From Photobacterium piscicola (lineage in GTDB: Bacteria; Pseudomonadota; Gammaproteobacteria; Enterobacterales; Vibrionaceae): DNA of 64,000 bases. Shown here in pieces: positions 17,697-27,698 of this stretch. Position numbers and translations under genes: made by a program. The stretch covers positions 372,001-436,000 of the forward strand of contig NZ_FUZI01000003.1 of NCBI RefSeq assembly GCF_900166965.1. The letters run 5' to 3'. The notes beneath the pieces were generated by a model. It was not told where the DNA came from, searched no databases, and was given only the letters and a program-made list of their open reading frames with translations. The number at the start of each line of letters is the position of its first letter. The stretch's first letter is position 1.

Positions 17697-18389
17697 ATGC
17701 AATACTCAAGTGAAGTTCAAAACATGTGTCCTATCTCTCGTGGTCCACAACACGAGTCAGCACCAATCCCTGTAGAAGGTCGTTGGGTTAGCCCTAAAGA
17801 CGTTATTGCTATTTCTGGTTTAAGCCATGGTGTTGGTGCTTGTGCGCCTCAACAAGGTGCTGCAAAACTAACGCTTAACGTTAAAGATGGCATCATCGAA
17901 GAAGCTCTAATCGAAACTATCGGTTGTTCTGGTATGACACACTCTGCAGCAATGGCTTCAGAAATTCTTACTGGTAAAACTATCCTTGAAGCACTAAACA
18001 CTGACCTTGTGTGTGATGCTATCAACGTTGCAATGCGTGAAATCTTCCTTCAATTTGTTTACGGTCGTACTCAAACTGCATTCTCTTTAGACGGTCTACC
18101 AATCGGTGCTGGTCTAGAAGATCTAGGTAAAGGTCTACGTAGCCAAGTAGGTACACATTACGGTACTCGTGCAAAAGGCCCTCGTTACATGGAGATGGCT
18201 GAAGGTTACGTAACTAAAGTTGCATTAGATGACAACGAAGAAATCATCGGCTACCGTTTCGTAAACGTAGGTAAGATGATGGAATCTATTGGTAAAGGCG
18301 TTCCTGCAGCAGAAGCTATGGAACAAGCTACTGGTCAATACGGTCGCTTTGATGAAGCTGCTCGTACTATTGATCCTCGCCACGAGTAA
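17697..18389 (+). CDS. NifU/IscU-like iron-sulfur scaffold-type protein
   Basis: This 230-residue protein is related to the IscU/NifU N-terminal scaffold domain. It shows GACAPQQGAAKLTLNVKDG early, then IETIGCSGMTHSAAMASEIL, where IscU/NifU have their cluster cysteines. It is longer than IscU, with a conserved C-terminal part (VGKMMESIGKGVPAAEAMEQ). NCBI-type annotation calls such proteins iron-sulfur cluster assembly scaffold proteins; the cargo is not established. Only some of the expected cysteines are at classic positions, so cluster binding needs proof. It lies 103 bases before the GGGtGRT gene, its usual partner, and behind a structured leader. Codon use suggests high expression. Confidence 0.8.
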   Translation: MQYSSEVQNMCPISRGPQHESAPIPVEGRWVSPKDVIAISGLSHGVGACAPQQGAAKLTLNVKDGIIEEALIETIGCSGMTHSAAMASEILTGKTILEALNTDLVCDAINVAMREIFLQFVYGRTQTAFSLDGLPIGAGLEDLGKGLRSQVGTHYGTRAKGPRYMEMAEGYVTKVALDDNEEIIGYRFVNVGKMMESIGKGVPAAEAMEQATGQYGRFDEAARTIDPRHE

Positions 18390-18492
18390 TCATAGACCTA
18401 TATCACACAAGTAAATGACGTTTTTATTTCGACTCTCTCAAGAGTTACAGCGTCACTGAAATTGTTTTTACCGAATTAGAGGAAACTCCATC

Positions 18493-19497
18493 ATGGCTGC
18501 ATTATTTGAAAGTTTTGATCGTCGTATTGAAAAAATCACTCCAGTACTAGAGCAATATGGTTTTGCTTCACTAGAAGAAGCTCGTGATTACTGTAACGAA
18601 CATGGTGTTGATGCATACAACATCGTTAAAGAAACACAACCTATCGCGTTTGAAAACGCATCTTGGGCTTATGTTTTAGGTTCAGCTATCGCACTTAAAG
18701 AAGGTGCTAAAACAGCAGCTGAAGCGGCTGAATACCTAGGTGTTGGTCTACAAACTTTCTGTATTCCTGGTTCTGTTGCAGACCAACGTCAAGTAGGTCT
18801 TGGTCACGGTCGTCTAGGCGCTCGTCTACTAAGCAACGAAACACAATGTTTCGCATTCCTTGCTGGTCACGAATCATTTGCAGCAGCTGAAGGCGCAATC
18901 AAAATTGCCCTAAACGCTAACAAAGTACGTACTAACCCACTACGCGTTATTCTTAACGGTCTTGGTAAAGATGCTGCTTACCTAATCGCTCGTATCAACG
19001 GCTTTAACTATGTTGAAACTAAATTCGATTACGTTACTGGCGAACTAAACGTTGTTTCTGAGCGTCGTTTCTCTAAAACACAACGTGGTGACATCAACTG
19101 TTACGGTTCTGATGATGTACGTGAAGGTGTTGCAATTATGCACCGCGAAAACGTTGATATCTCAATCACTGGTAACTCAACTAACCCAACACGTTTCCAA
19201 CACCCTGTTGCTGGTACGTACAAGAAAGAACGTCTAGAAGCAGGCCAAGCTTACTTCTCAGTAGCATCAGGCGGCGGTACTGGTCGTACTCTTCACCCTG
19301 ATAACGTTGCTGCAGGTCCAGCTTCTTACGGTCTTACTGATACTATGGGTCGTATGCACTCTGACGCTCAGTTTGCAGGTTCTTCATCTGTACCAGCTCA
19401 CGTTGAAATGATGGGTCTTATCGGTATGGGTAACAACCCAATGGTTGGCGCAACTGTTGCTGTTGCTGTTGCGATTGAGCAAGCTCAAAAAGCATAA
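18493..19497 (+). CDS. GGGtGRT protein
   Basis: This 334-residue protein is named for its signature, visible here as VASGGGTGRTLHPDNVAAGP. Other conserved blocks are LGHGRLGARLLSNETQCFAFLAGHESFAAAEGAI, and the glycine-rich C-terminus MMGLIGMGNNPMVGATVAVAVA. The family is found in diverse bacteria, commonly next to the NifU-like scaffold upstream, and has no assigned reaction. The glycine motif suggests a nucleotide or phosphate site (inference). It has a good ribosome site (agagga) and biased codons typical of abundant proteins, and is followed by a strong terminator. It is probably cytoplasmic; I see no signal peptide. Confidence 0.85.
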   Translation: MAALFESFDRRIEKITPVLEQYGFASLEEARDYCNEHGVDAYNIVKETQPIAFENASWAYVLGSAIALKEGAKTAAEAAEYLGVGLQTFCIPGSVADQRQVGLGHGRLGARLLSNETQCFAFLAGHESFAAAEGAIKIALNANKVRTNPLRVILNGLGKDAAYLIARINGFNYVETKFDYVTGELNVVSERRFSKTQRGDINCYGSDDVREGVAIMHRENVDISITGNSTNPTRFQHPVAGTYKKERLEAGQAYFSVASGGGTGRTLHPDNVAAGPASYGLTDTMGRMHSDAQFAGSSSVPAHVEMMGLIGMGNNPMVGATVAVAVAIEQAQKA

Positions 19498-19536
19498 GCT
19501 ACGTAGCTAAATAAAATTTATCTTCAAATAACGAAC

Positions 19537-19570
19537 AAGGCGCAAGATTAGACACTTGCGCCTTTATTTT
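19537..19570 (+). terminator. Terminator after the GGGtGRT gene
   Basis: Perfect 10-bp stem aaggcgcaag / cttgcgcctt followed by a T-rich run. Confidence 0.92.
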
Positions 19571-19744
19571 TTATCCATAATTGTTATTTCTGCAAAATAC
19601 TCTACAATCTTCCCGCACCACAGTTCTTGATTACTCTTATTCCTGTAAAACACAATCTCTTCTAGGTATAATCAGTAAAGAACCAAGTTAGTCTTATATA
19701 TGTTACACAGCACATGCTGTGACAGATAAAGTAAAGGAAATATC

Positions 19745-20653
19745 ATGATCCAAGTTGTAGGTCACAAAAACCCAGATAGTGACAGTATTTGTTCTGCACT
19801 CGTTTGTACTGCATTTCTTAAAGCTCGTGGTCTTGAAGCGACAGCAATTCGTCAAGGCGAAATGAATCGTGAAACTCTACACATTCTTGAGCTAGCTGGC
19901 GTTACAGCTCCTGAGCTACGTACAAGTGTTGCTGGTGAGAAAGTATGGTTAGTTGACTACTCAGATCTAGCTCAAGCACCTGATGACCTAGCTGAAGCAG
20001 AAGTTGTGGGTATCGTCGACCACCACCGTTTAGGTGATGTGATGACTATCAACCCAATGGAAGCTTGGATCTGGCCTGTAGGTTGTACTTGTACAGTACT
20101 CTTTAACCTATTTAAAATCGAAGGTCACGAAATTACACGTGAACTAGCGGTTCTAATGATGTCAGCTATCCTATCTGATACTGTAGGTTTCGCATCTCCA
20201 ACTTGTACACAAAAAGATAAAGATGCAGTGCATGAGCTTGCTCAAATCGCTGACGTACAAGATCTAGAAGCATTCATCAAAGCACTATTAATTGCTAAGA
20301 CTGATATCGAAGGTCTAACCGCTGCACAATTAGTTGAAAAAGACCTTAAAGGTTACCCTTTCAACAATCGTGATGTTGTTGTTGGTCAAATCGAACTTGC
20401 AACACTTGAGCAAGTAGATAGCATGATTGAAGAGCTTCAAGCTGATCTTCAACGTCGTTGCGACGAAGAAGGCCTAGGTATGGCTGCATTAATGCTAACT
20501 GACATCACAACAAGTACAACTCGCCTACTTTACACTGGTGATTGGAATCACATCCTTGATACACACGCAACTGACGGTGTATTAATGATGGAAAACACGC
20601 TAAGTCGTAAAAAACAAGGCTGGCCTTGGCTACAAACAGTACTTGCAAAATAA
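19745..20653 (+). CDS. ppaC: Manganese-dependent inorganic pyrophosphatase
   Basis: Family II (DHH/DHHA2) pyrophosphatase of 302 residues, cleaving pyrophosphate to phosphate in the cytoplasm. It shows GHKNPDSDSICSA for metal binding, DYSDLAQAP, the eponymous VDHHRLGD motif, and the C-terminal SRKKQGWP that binds substrate. All expected residues are present and the length fits the family. It has its own ribosome site (aaagga) and is bracketed by terminators. Family II enzymes occur in several Vibrionaceae alongside or in place of family I. Confidence 0.96.
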   Translation: MIQVVGHKNPDSDSICSALVCTAFLKARGLEATAIRQGEMNRETLHILELAGVTAPELRTSVAGEKVWLVDYSDLAQAPDDLAEAEVVGIVDHHRLGDVMTINPMEAWIWPVGCTCTVLFNLFKIEGHEITRELAVLMMSAILSDTVGFASPTCTQKDKDAVHELAQIADVQDLEAFIKALLIAKTDIEGLTAAQLVEKDLKGYPFNNRDVVVGQIELATLEQVDSMIEELQADLQRRCDEEGLGMAALMLTDITTSTTRLLYTGDWNHILDTHATDGVLMMENTLSRKKQGWPWLQTVLAK

Positions 20654-20679
20654 TTATTTCAACTAATTATTGATAACAA

Positions 20680-20708
20680 AAAAGGCTCTTTTTAGAGCCT
20701 TTTTTTTG
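20680..20708 (+). terminator. Terminator after ppaC
   Basis: aaaggctct / agagccttt hairpin followed by eight T. Confidence 0.93.
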
Positions 20709-21004
20709 TTTTAATCACTGAAAAATCCCGCCAACAACGGTTCAATAATCCCCGCTTAGTCAACTATTCATTACAACACTTTCGATATTAGAGCAAATAC
20801 TTTAATTTATTTATCAATCGAAATATATCTATAAAGCATCAATATGCACAAAGTATAACCAAACAAACTATTTTATTGTGATATTTGTCTATATTTGCTT
20901 ATTATTCTCTTGAGGTATAACTATAATTCTTCCTCTTTTAAATCCAACCTTCTTTGAAGGGTGAGACAGCAAGAAGCTACTAGAAATTATAGAGAGACAG
21001 TTTA

Positions 21005-22234
21005 ATGTCCATAAATAAAAAATATATCGCCTTCATTATTACAGCCACACTTTCAAACCAAGCACATGCTGCTGGCTATCAAGTATCAGAACACTCGGCT
21101 GCAGGTCTTGGCCGTGCATATGCAGGTGAAGCTGCCGTCGCTGATACCGCTGCAGTACTAGCGCGTAACCCTGCTGCAATGACTCGCTTTAAACATGCTG
21201 AAGTTTCAGGTGTAATGAGTGTCATCAACCCATCGATTAATATTGATGATCATACTCATAATGAAACCGCAAAAGATGTTTCGCCAATAAGTATTGTACC
21301 TGCGGCTTACTATATTCAGCCGATTAATGATAAAACTGCCATTGGTTTAGCGATTTTCAGTAATTATGGTGTAACAACCGATTACCCTAAAGCAATGCAA
21401 GCAGGTAGCTTAGCGGGTAAAACATCATTAGAAACGGTTAACTTCAATCCCAATATTGCTTATCGCCTAACACCACAATTAAGTATTGGTGCTGGTGTTA
21501 GCCTTGTTTATGGCACAGCAGAATTTAATCGTCGTTTGGGCTCTTTGTCTTATGCCGCGCCTAGCCATAACTTGATCAATATGGAAGGCACCGACTGGAG
21601 TTGGGGCTGGAATATTGGTGCCTTATATGAACTCGATAATAATAACCGCTTTGGACTAAGCTACCGTTCACAAGTCGATCTCAATTTTCATGGCCATTTT
21701 ACTGACTACTTGGGACAAGCAACCTCAAAGCCAAATGAAACTGTTGCAGCACAGCTTAACCTTCCGCTGCCTGCCATTGCTGAATTTTCTGGATTCCATC
21801 AGCTGAATCAACAATGGGCTATCAGTTATAGTGTTCAATGGACGCAATACAATAAGTTTAAAGAAATTAGAGCAACAAGTTCTCAATGTGCAACTGGCAC
21901 CTGTTTCGTTAAAAAAGAAAACTTCAAAGATACTTACCGTTGGGCTGTAGGTACAACTTATACGCTAAACCCAACATGGACACTGCGTTATGGTTTTGCC
22001 ATTGATCAAAATGCAGGACAAGCAACACTGAGTATTCCTGATACTGATCGTTATTGGTATTCAGCAGGTGCGACTTATCATTACAACCCTGCTCTATCTG
22101 TCGATCTAGGCGTTGCTTATATTCACAGTAAGAAAGCTGATTTTATCGAGCAAACACCAACAGGTGAAAATGATAGTTTTACTTCATTCGGTAAAGCTTA
22201 CCTTGCAGCCGCTCAAGTTAATTACCGCTTTTAA
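21005..22234 (+). CDS. fadL: FadL-type outer-membrane fatty-acid transporter
   Basis: This 409-residue barrel protein imports long-chain fatty acids. It has a signal peptide to about NQAHA, then the FadL plug start AGYQVSEHSAAGLGRAYAGEAAVADTAAVLARNPAAM, containing the NPA motif. Many beta strands follow, ending in NYRF with a terminal Phe. It lies 34 bases before the volA lipase gene, as in the fadL-volA pair of Vibrio cholerae, where VolA releases fatty acids from lysophosphatidylcholine for uptake. A cotranscribed scavenging unit is inferred. Confidence 0.93.
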   Translation: MSINKKYIAFIITATLSNQAHAAGYQVSEHSAAGLGRAYAGEAAVADTAAVLARNPAAMTRFKHAEVSGVMSVINPSINIDDHTHNETAKDVSPISIVPAAYYIQPINDKTAIGLAIFSNYGVTTDYPKAMQAGSLAGKTSLETVNFNPNIAYRLTPQLSIGAGVSLVYGTAEFNRRLGSLSYAAPSHNLINMEGTDWSWGWNIGALYELDNNNRFGLSYRSQVDLNFHGHFTDYLGQATSKPNETVAAQLNLPLPAIAEFSGFHQLNQQWAISYSVQWTQYNKFKEIRATSSQCATGTCFVKKENFKDTYRWAVGTTYTLNPTWTLRYGFAIDQNAGQATLSIPDTDRYWYSAGATYHYNPALSVDLGVAYIHSKKADFIEQTPTGENDSFTSFGKAYLAAAQVNYRF

Positions 22235-22268
22235 TGCGTACTAAACTATAAAATCATTAGGAATAACA

Positions 22269-24719
22269 ATGAAGATACGTTCAATAGCATTATTAGTCAC
22301 CTCGGCACTGAGTTTAATTGGCTGTAAGGGTAACGGTACCTTAGAAAATCAAGCGCCGATTGATCCGAATATCGCAGCAAGTTTACAGGCTGAAACTCAA
22401 ATTAATTTTGACCTTTTGTCTGCTAATAAGAAGCTTATATTACCCACATATTTAGCAATGGATGTACAAGACGGTACCCTTGCAACAGAAGCAATGGCGC
22501 AAGATCAAACCAATACTTCAGATCCCTTGGTTGCTATGGGGCAAACCGATGGTTGGAGCACAACCCAGCCGATCACAATTAATTTTACAGGTAAGAATTT
22601 AGATCCATCGACAGCTGCGCGTGGTTTCTATCTAATTAAATCAGGCGATCCGACTAACCCTGCAGATACCACAAAACCAACCCGCTTAACTCAACAAGCG
22701 GGTGACTTTATGGTAACGGTTTCAGGTGATAACTTAATTGTGATATTACTAAAACCGTTAGATCCTGCGAGTAACTACATGTATGCCGTTACTGATGATT
22801 TAAAAGATGTAAACGGCCAAGCTGTAGGCATGAGTAACTCATACGCATTATTAAAGTCGAATAATCTGCCACCAGCACCTGCATTATTACCAGCACAAAA
22901 GATCACTCATGCCACTGAAGAAGCGTTCCATGGTATTGTGCAACAACGCGATATTATCTTCTCATCATGGTTTACGACATTATCATCTGGTGATGTGTTA
23001 TTTGCAGCGAAGATGGCAACAGAAGAAGCTATGGCGCTAGGGGCTAATAATGTATGGCAAGGCTCTGCTATTGCAAAGACAGTAACGCCAGAGCAACTTT
23101 CAACATTATTTACGTTTTCTCAACCCATAAAAGTTGACGATCCAAATAAAGTTGATGATAAAAGTAATGTCACAATCTATCAAGGCACTGTTTCATTACC
23201 ATACTACCTCGATATTCGCGCTAATAAATTCATGAATACCCCTTGGCAAAGTGGTATGCCAAGCCTTGCTAAGATTAAATATGTATTAAGCAATGGCAGT
23301 GAGGCGGATAAAGCGACTATTTTAGCTCAATTGGCGGATGTGAAAGTTACATTAGCAGACATGGCACAAGTGGCGACAAACCCACAAGTGCAGATTAAAG
23401 TGCTCACTCGCTTAATGGGTAAAACACTTTATTTAGCGAATGGTAATCAACTCGATCCTAAGCGTCTAATTACCCGCTACAGTGCTGTACCTGAACTTAA
23501 ATCAGTGCAGACAATTGATTACACATTAGTTTTACCTAACAGTAAAAAATGCCAAACTCTTGGTGCTAATGATGTCACTATTTTCCAACACGGTATTACC
23601 GCAGATAAGAGTGTATTAACAGCGCACAGCGATGGTTTACCGTCTTTAGCTGAAACGTTAATTGGCAATCAATGCCGCGCAATCTTTGCAATAAACCAAC
23701 CACTACACGGTGAAGATCGTGGTATTTATACCATCGACAGCCAAGGTAATAGCCAATATAAAAATGCCGCAATAGATCCATCAATGTACTTAAATCTTGA
23801 AAACTTAACCGTTGCGCGAGATAACCTACGTCAAAGTACTATTGATGTCGTCAACCTACGAGCGGCTATTGGTAAATTATTTACTCATATTCAGCAACAA
23901 CAAAAAGAAGATCAAACGACAAGCAATGTTTCACCGTTAGAGATGTTAAATCCTAATAACGGCGTAAGTTTTGCGGGTCATTCACTAGGTGCGATTGTTG
24001 GTACCAATGTCGGTAATATTGCTAACCGTCCAACGATGAACCCAGCATTTGATAAACAATATTTTGCGATTAATAAACTGGCGTTAGCAAACCCAGGCGC
24101 AGAGATCCCTTACCTACTATTAAACTCTGGCAGTTTTGGTGGTCTTCTAAAAGCAGGCGTGCTTCAAAGTACTGTATCTAATCCAACACAAATAACACCT
24201 GATGTCATTGAAACAGGTAAATTTCTGCAAACGTTGAATGCTTGTTATATCGCCCAAGATGATAAGCACAAAGATTTGAACAAGTGTTATGTTGATAACA
24301 TTACAGCGATTAAAAATAACAACCCTAGCCTATTCGCCACATGGACGCAGACTTACGTTAAGTTTGCCTATGCGGCACAAACAGTAATGGATCCCGTTGA
24401 TCCGATTAACCTAGCTAACGGCATTCCAGCATCGGTTCCCGTGTATGTTCAAATGGTTAAAGGTGATAGTACGATTCCAAATATTACTACACCAAACAAT
24501 CTACCTTACTCACCGTTCACCGGTACTGAACCACTGATTAAGCAATTAGATTTAGCATTAAACAATGCAACTAAAGGTTGGAAAGAATATACACCAGGCA
24601 GCCATACATCATTACTCGATGTCACGATGCCAACAGCAAATGATAGCTTTACCATTGAAGCGTCTAAAGCAACAACAAAGAGTATGCAAAAAGATATGGC
24701 TGATTTTTTAAATAAATAA
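22269..24719 (+). CDS. volA: Surface lipoprotein lysophospholipase/lipase, VolA-like
   Basis: An 816-residue lipoprotein: the leader ends in the lipobox LIGC with Cys at about residue 19. It belongs to the Pla-1/cef type extracellular lipase family. The nucleophile is Ser572 in FAGHSLGAIVGTNVGN; an N-terminal Ig-like domain carries PITINFTG and YMYAVTDDL. The C-terminal acid/histidine part includes PGSHTSLLD. V. cholerae VolA is surface-exposed and cleaves lysophosphatidylcholine, with its fadL neighbour taking up the product; the same arrangement is seen here. The transcript ends at a long hairpin. Confidence 0.9.
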   Translation: MKIRSIALLVTSALSLIGCKGNGTLENQAPIDPNIAASLQAETQINFDLLSANKKLILPTYLAMDVQDGTLATEAMAQDQTNTSDPLVAMGQTDGWSTTQPITINFTGKNLDPSTAARGFYLIKSGDPTNPADTTKPTRLTQQAGDFMVTVSGDNLIVILLKPLDPASNYMYAVTDDLKDVNGQAVGMSNSYALLKSNNLPPAPALLPAQKITHATEEAFHGIVQQRDIIFSSWFTTLSSGDVLFAAKMATEEAMALGANNVWQGSAIAKTVTPEQLSTLFTFSQPIKVDDPNKVDDKSNVTIYQGTVSLPYYLDIRANKFMNTPWQSGMPSLAKIKYVLSNGSEADKATILAQLADVKVTLADMAQVATNPQVQIKVLTRLMGKTLYLANGNQLDPKRLITRYSAVPELKSVQTIDYTLVLPNSKKCQTLGANDVTIFQHGITADKSVLTAHSDGLPSLAETLIGNQCRAIFAINQPLHGEDRGIYTIDSQGNSQYKNAAIDPSMYLNLENLTVARDNLRQSTIDVVNLRAAIGKLFTHIQQQQKEDQTTSNVSPLEMLNPNNGVSFAGHSLGAIVGTNVGNIANRPTMNPAFDKQYFAINKLALANPGAEIPYLLLNSGSFGGLLKAGVLQSTVSNPTQITPDVIETGKFLQTLNACYIAQDDKHKDLNKCYVDNITAIKNNNPSLFATWTQTYVKFAYAAQTVMDPVDPINLANGIPASVPVYVQMVKGDSTIPNITTPNNLPYSPFTGTEPLIKQLDLALNNATKGWKEYTPGSHTSLLDVTMPTANDSFTIEASKATTKSMQKDMADFLNK

Positions 24720-24730
24720 TCTAGCCTAAC

Positions 24731-24785
24731 AAAAAGCCTTGATAATCTTGTGTATACCACGCAAGTTATCAAGGCTTTATTTTAT
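24731..24785. terminator. Terminator between volA and the patatin gene
   Basis: aaagccttgataa...ttatcaaggcttt long stem (with paired cttg/caag inside) flanked by A and T runs; it serves convergent genes. Confidence 0.9.
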
Positions 24786-24806
24786 GTGCTTTTTTATATA
24801 CTAGGC

Positions 24807-26021
24807 CTAACGCAAATGCTGCATCAAACTAGTCTTTTGATTCAATAACTGTGAAAAAGACGTCACAAACTGTTCTCCAATTTGTTTACCCTGCTGATAA
24901 TCCAACTCTAAATCTTCATAGCTACTTAATAGCGCACTACTATTCAATGCTTTTTCTGGTGCAATTTGAATAACCTGTAACCCTTGCGGTGGATTGACAA
25001 GAAAATCATTCACATCACGATAGGTATGATGATAACGCGCCAACATTTCTAATATTTCTGAATTTGTTCCCTGCCCTGTGATCTCTAATAATCGTTCAAC
25101 ATTCAGCGGTGAGAACCAACTTTTCTTGGATATCGTCTTCGTTTTACTGACTGTGTTTTGATCATTATCTTCCTTATCGTCCCAATGCTGTTGTCGCCAT
25201 TGTTCAAACCGTTGACTTAGCTCTTGATGAATATTCTTAATTTTATCAACCGACTCATTTAAGCTTAATTTATCAATATAATACGGTAATTGTGTTTCAA
25301 TATTTTCTCGCCAATCATCTAAAATCCCCCGCTCCTCACCACGGTTCATTTCAGCGACACTGTCTTCTAATGGCTCAGTGCGAATAACAACCACGAGGTC
25401 AGCACCACGTCGCCACGCTTCTTTAACAGGAATAGCTGCACTCACACCACCATCGACCCATTGCAGTTCATCCATATTAACGGGCTGGTTATAAAGCAGA
25501 GGAATCGCACAGCTTGCCAGCAAGACTTCACTCCAGTCTTGTTGATACATAGGTAAATAATAATCTTGTAGGGTATCTTTACGAGTAGCACATGCAAGAG
25601 CCGTTCTATGGGCCAGTGTTTTATGAGCGGTAGCAATGTCAAGCGGGTATAAACCAGAAGCTGACACTTGCTGTAATGCCCATTCCAAGTTCATCGGCTG
25701 TTGTTTACTGAGATATTTATATAAATTAAAGAATTGATCATCCATCGAAACATTACGAATAAAATGATACCCAAATCGTGGTTGACGGCTAATAAAAGAA
25801 GATAAATTAAGCGCACCGGCAGAGGTACCAATATACAACTCAAACGGATCAAATTGATGTTCAAGGAAGCTATCAAGCACACCCGCAGAAAATATACCGC
25901 GCTGGCCGCCACCTTGAACTATTAAGGCTATTTTTTTAGTGGATGCGGTATGAATAACCGAAGAAAAATCATCAATGGATTTATCATTAACGTCACGTAA
26001 GCTAAACGGAAGATAATTCAT
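24807..26021 (-). CDS. Patatin-like phospholipase
   Basis: This 404-residue protein has the patatin catalytic dyad: GGGQRGIFSAGVLDSF near 38-51 forms the oxyanion hole, Ser67 lies in GTSAGAL, and Asp190 in VDGGVSAAIP. It resembles the YjjU/RssA group of bacterial patatins thought to act on phospholipids or neutral lipids inside the cell. There is no signal peptide. A polar low-complexity stretch (DDKEDNDQNTVSKTKT) sits around residue 280. The start is supported by a GGGAGAAG ribosome site. It converges on fadL-volA, making this a lipid-related neighbourhood; a shared pathway is only inferred. Confidence 0.88.
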   Translation of the reverse strand: MNYLPFSLRDVNDKSIDDFSSVIHTASTKKIALIVQGGGQRGIFSAGVLDSFLEHQFDPFELYIGTSAGALNLSSFISRQPRFGYHFIRNVSMDDQFFNLYKYLSKQQPMNLEWALQQVSASGLYPLDIATAHKTLAHRTALACATRKDTLQDYYLPMYQQDWSEVLLASCAIPLLYNQPVNMDELQWVDGGVSAAIPVKEAWRRGADLVVVIRTEPLEDSVAEMNRGEERGILDDWRENIETQLPYYIDKLSLNESVDKIKNIHQELSQRFEQWRQQHWDDKEDNDQNTVSKTKTISKKSWFSPLNVERLLEITGQGTNSEILEMLARYHHTYRDVNDFLVNPPQGLQVIQIAPEKALNSSALLSSYEDLELDYQQGKQIGEQFVTSFSQLLNQKTSLMQHLR

Positions 26022-26156
26022 TTCTTCTCCCTGTTAAATATGCACAAAACATATATTTATATATCTAAGAGAGTCGAATATACAATTTGTACATACCAAT
26101 GGGAAATAATGTTAGAAAATATCACCCTAATTTCTCTAACATTACTCTTTCAATAA

Positions 26157-26246
26157 CTATGCATGTATAGCAATCAATCCATAAATTACTAATGTAAAGA
26201 GTATGACGGTTACCGTCATCAGTGTAAATTTGAATTCAATATTCAT
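26157..26246 (-). CDS. ynhF: YnhF-family small membrane protein, 29 residues
   Basis: A 29-codon frame begins MNIEFKFTLMTVTVILFTLV and ends GLIAIHA. It is preceded by a strong GGAGGT ribosome site 4 bases from the ATG. It closely resembles E. coli YnhF, also 29 residues, with the same pattern: polar start, KF-S/T-L-x-T, then one membrane helix. YnhF is a small inner-membrane protein of unknown role. The gene stands alone in a 533-base gap. Confidence 0.8.
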   Translation of the reverse strand: MNIEFKFTLMTVTVILFTLVIYGLIAIHA

Positions 26247-26554
26247 CACGACCTCCATATATAACATAATGTTAACTTAAGTTTATGGTCAGATTATCAA
26301 TAAAATCAATCTTCATCGCGATAATTACAACAGCTATCACACTATTTAGCGCATTATTTCATGATCAATACTATCGTTAAATTGCAAGATACCTCATATG
26401 CTATCAAGCACATCCTGTTACCGTTTAGCACCATTAATTTTCAACAATAAACATCTTATTTTCCAATGCTACAATATGAATATAAATATCTCACTTATCT
26501 TCTTTTTGTGCTTATAATCTATAAGATTAAACGGATTATTTCATAGGAAAAATA
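26247..26554. other. Intergenic region, divergent promoters
   Basis: AT-rich spacer holding the presumed promoters of ynhF (leftward) and the DUF2860 gene (rightward). I see no clear operator or RNA. Confidence 0.4.
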
Positions 26555-27547
26555 ATGAAACCACTACTCACTGTCGGCTTAATTGCTACTGCAATAATCT
26601 CCACCGTGACACAAGCTAGACCCGTCGATTGGACCCCGGGAATTGGCGGTGATATTTCATTAATGGTTGGTTACAATAGATCAAACTCACAGTTTAATAG
26701 CGACAACCACACTACCTCAAACTTAAACAGCCATGGTGATGAACAAGATAAAATGTTTGTTGCTCCTATTGGCAGCCTCAGTTACACCTTTAATGCAGGT
26801 GATAAACAACTGTATTTAGGTACTAACCGTTCTGATATTGCTCTGGGTCGATTTCATGTTGAAGCAGGTTATCGACAAAAGTTTGCTGATAATTCCATGC
26901 TAACCCTGAGCTATATACCCGGTTTGCTGACCCAGAAAACATGGCAAGATCCTTACCTTAAAAATGTAGAGCGCAGCAAAACAAAAACCAGTATTAATGC
27001 ATTTAGCGTCAAGCTTAACGATATTCGCGGTTCACGTTTTTCAGGCCAGTTAGCTTATGGTAAGTTTAGTGTTGATCAAGAACGCAGTGGCAACGATCCT
27101 ATACTTGCACTTACACCCAATGAAAAAGCCGCCCTCAATCGTAATGCTACAGTTCTTTTTACAGAAGGTACTTATGTACAACCGTTTAGTCGCAGTCTGA
27201 TGTTACGCACAGCGGTTAACTATACCAACATCGATGCTGACGGTAATGCTATGAGTAATAATATTTATGGTGTGGCTGCAACGATTATTCAGATATTACC
27301 CCAATCTAGTTTTGCCTTTACCGTCAACTATAAACGTGCTCTATTTGACTTAACTAACCCTGTATTTAATCAAAAACAACAAGATAATAAATACAGTGCT
27401 TTCTTCGCCTATGAATATAACCAACCCTTTAATTGGAAAAAATGGGGCTTAGTGTCTTTGATTGGCTATAGCTCAACCCAATCAAATATTGATTTCTATG
27501 ACAGCAACGATCTCTTTGTTAGTGCGGGCTTAAATTACAAATTCTAA
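26555..27547 (+). CDS. DUF2860 outer-membrane barrel protein
   Basis: This 330-residue protein has a signal peptide (to about TQA), then amphipathic beta strands throughout, and ends SAGLNYKF with the terminal Phe of outer-membrane barrels. Opening WTPGIGGDISLMVGYNRSNSQF and the block GNDPILALTPNEKAALNRNA fit the DUF2860 family, found mainly in Vibrionaceae and without known function. A pore or adhesion role is possible but unsupported. It is monocistronic. Confidence 0.75.
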   Translation: MKPLLTVGLIATAIISTVTQARPVDWTPGIGGDISLMVGYNRSNSQFNSDNHTTSNLNSHGDEQDKMFVAPIGSLSYTFNAGDKQLYLGTNRSDIALGRFHVEAGYRQKFADNSMLTLSYIPGLLTQKTWQDPYLKNVERSKTKTSINAFSVKLNDIRGSRFSGQLAYGKFSVDQERSGNDPILALTPNEKAALNRNATVLFTEGTYVQPFSRSLMLRTAVNYTNIDADGNAMSNNIYGVAATIIQILPQSSFAFTVNYKRALFDLTNPVFNQKQQDNKYSAFFAYEYNQPFNWKKWGLVSLIGYSSTQSNIDFYDSNDLFVSAGLNYKF

Positions 27548-27698
27548 TAACAATGTAGTAAATAGCCACACTCTCTAAACCCTCGATTTTATTTCGGGTA
27601 GTTATATTTTAACTACACCGAAATAATGCGAGACATCACTCAAAATATCGATTAAATTGACTATACTTTGCCAACGTTATGGAAACGTTAAATAAATT

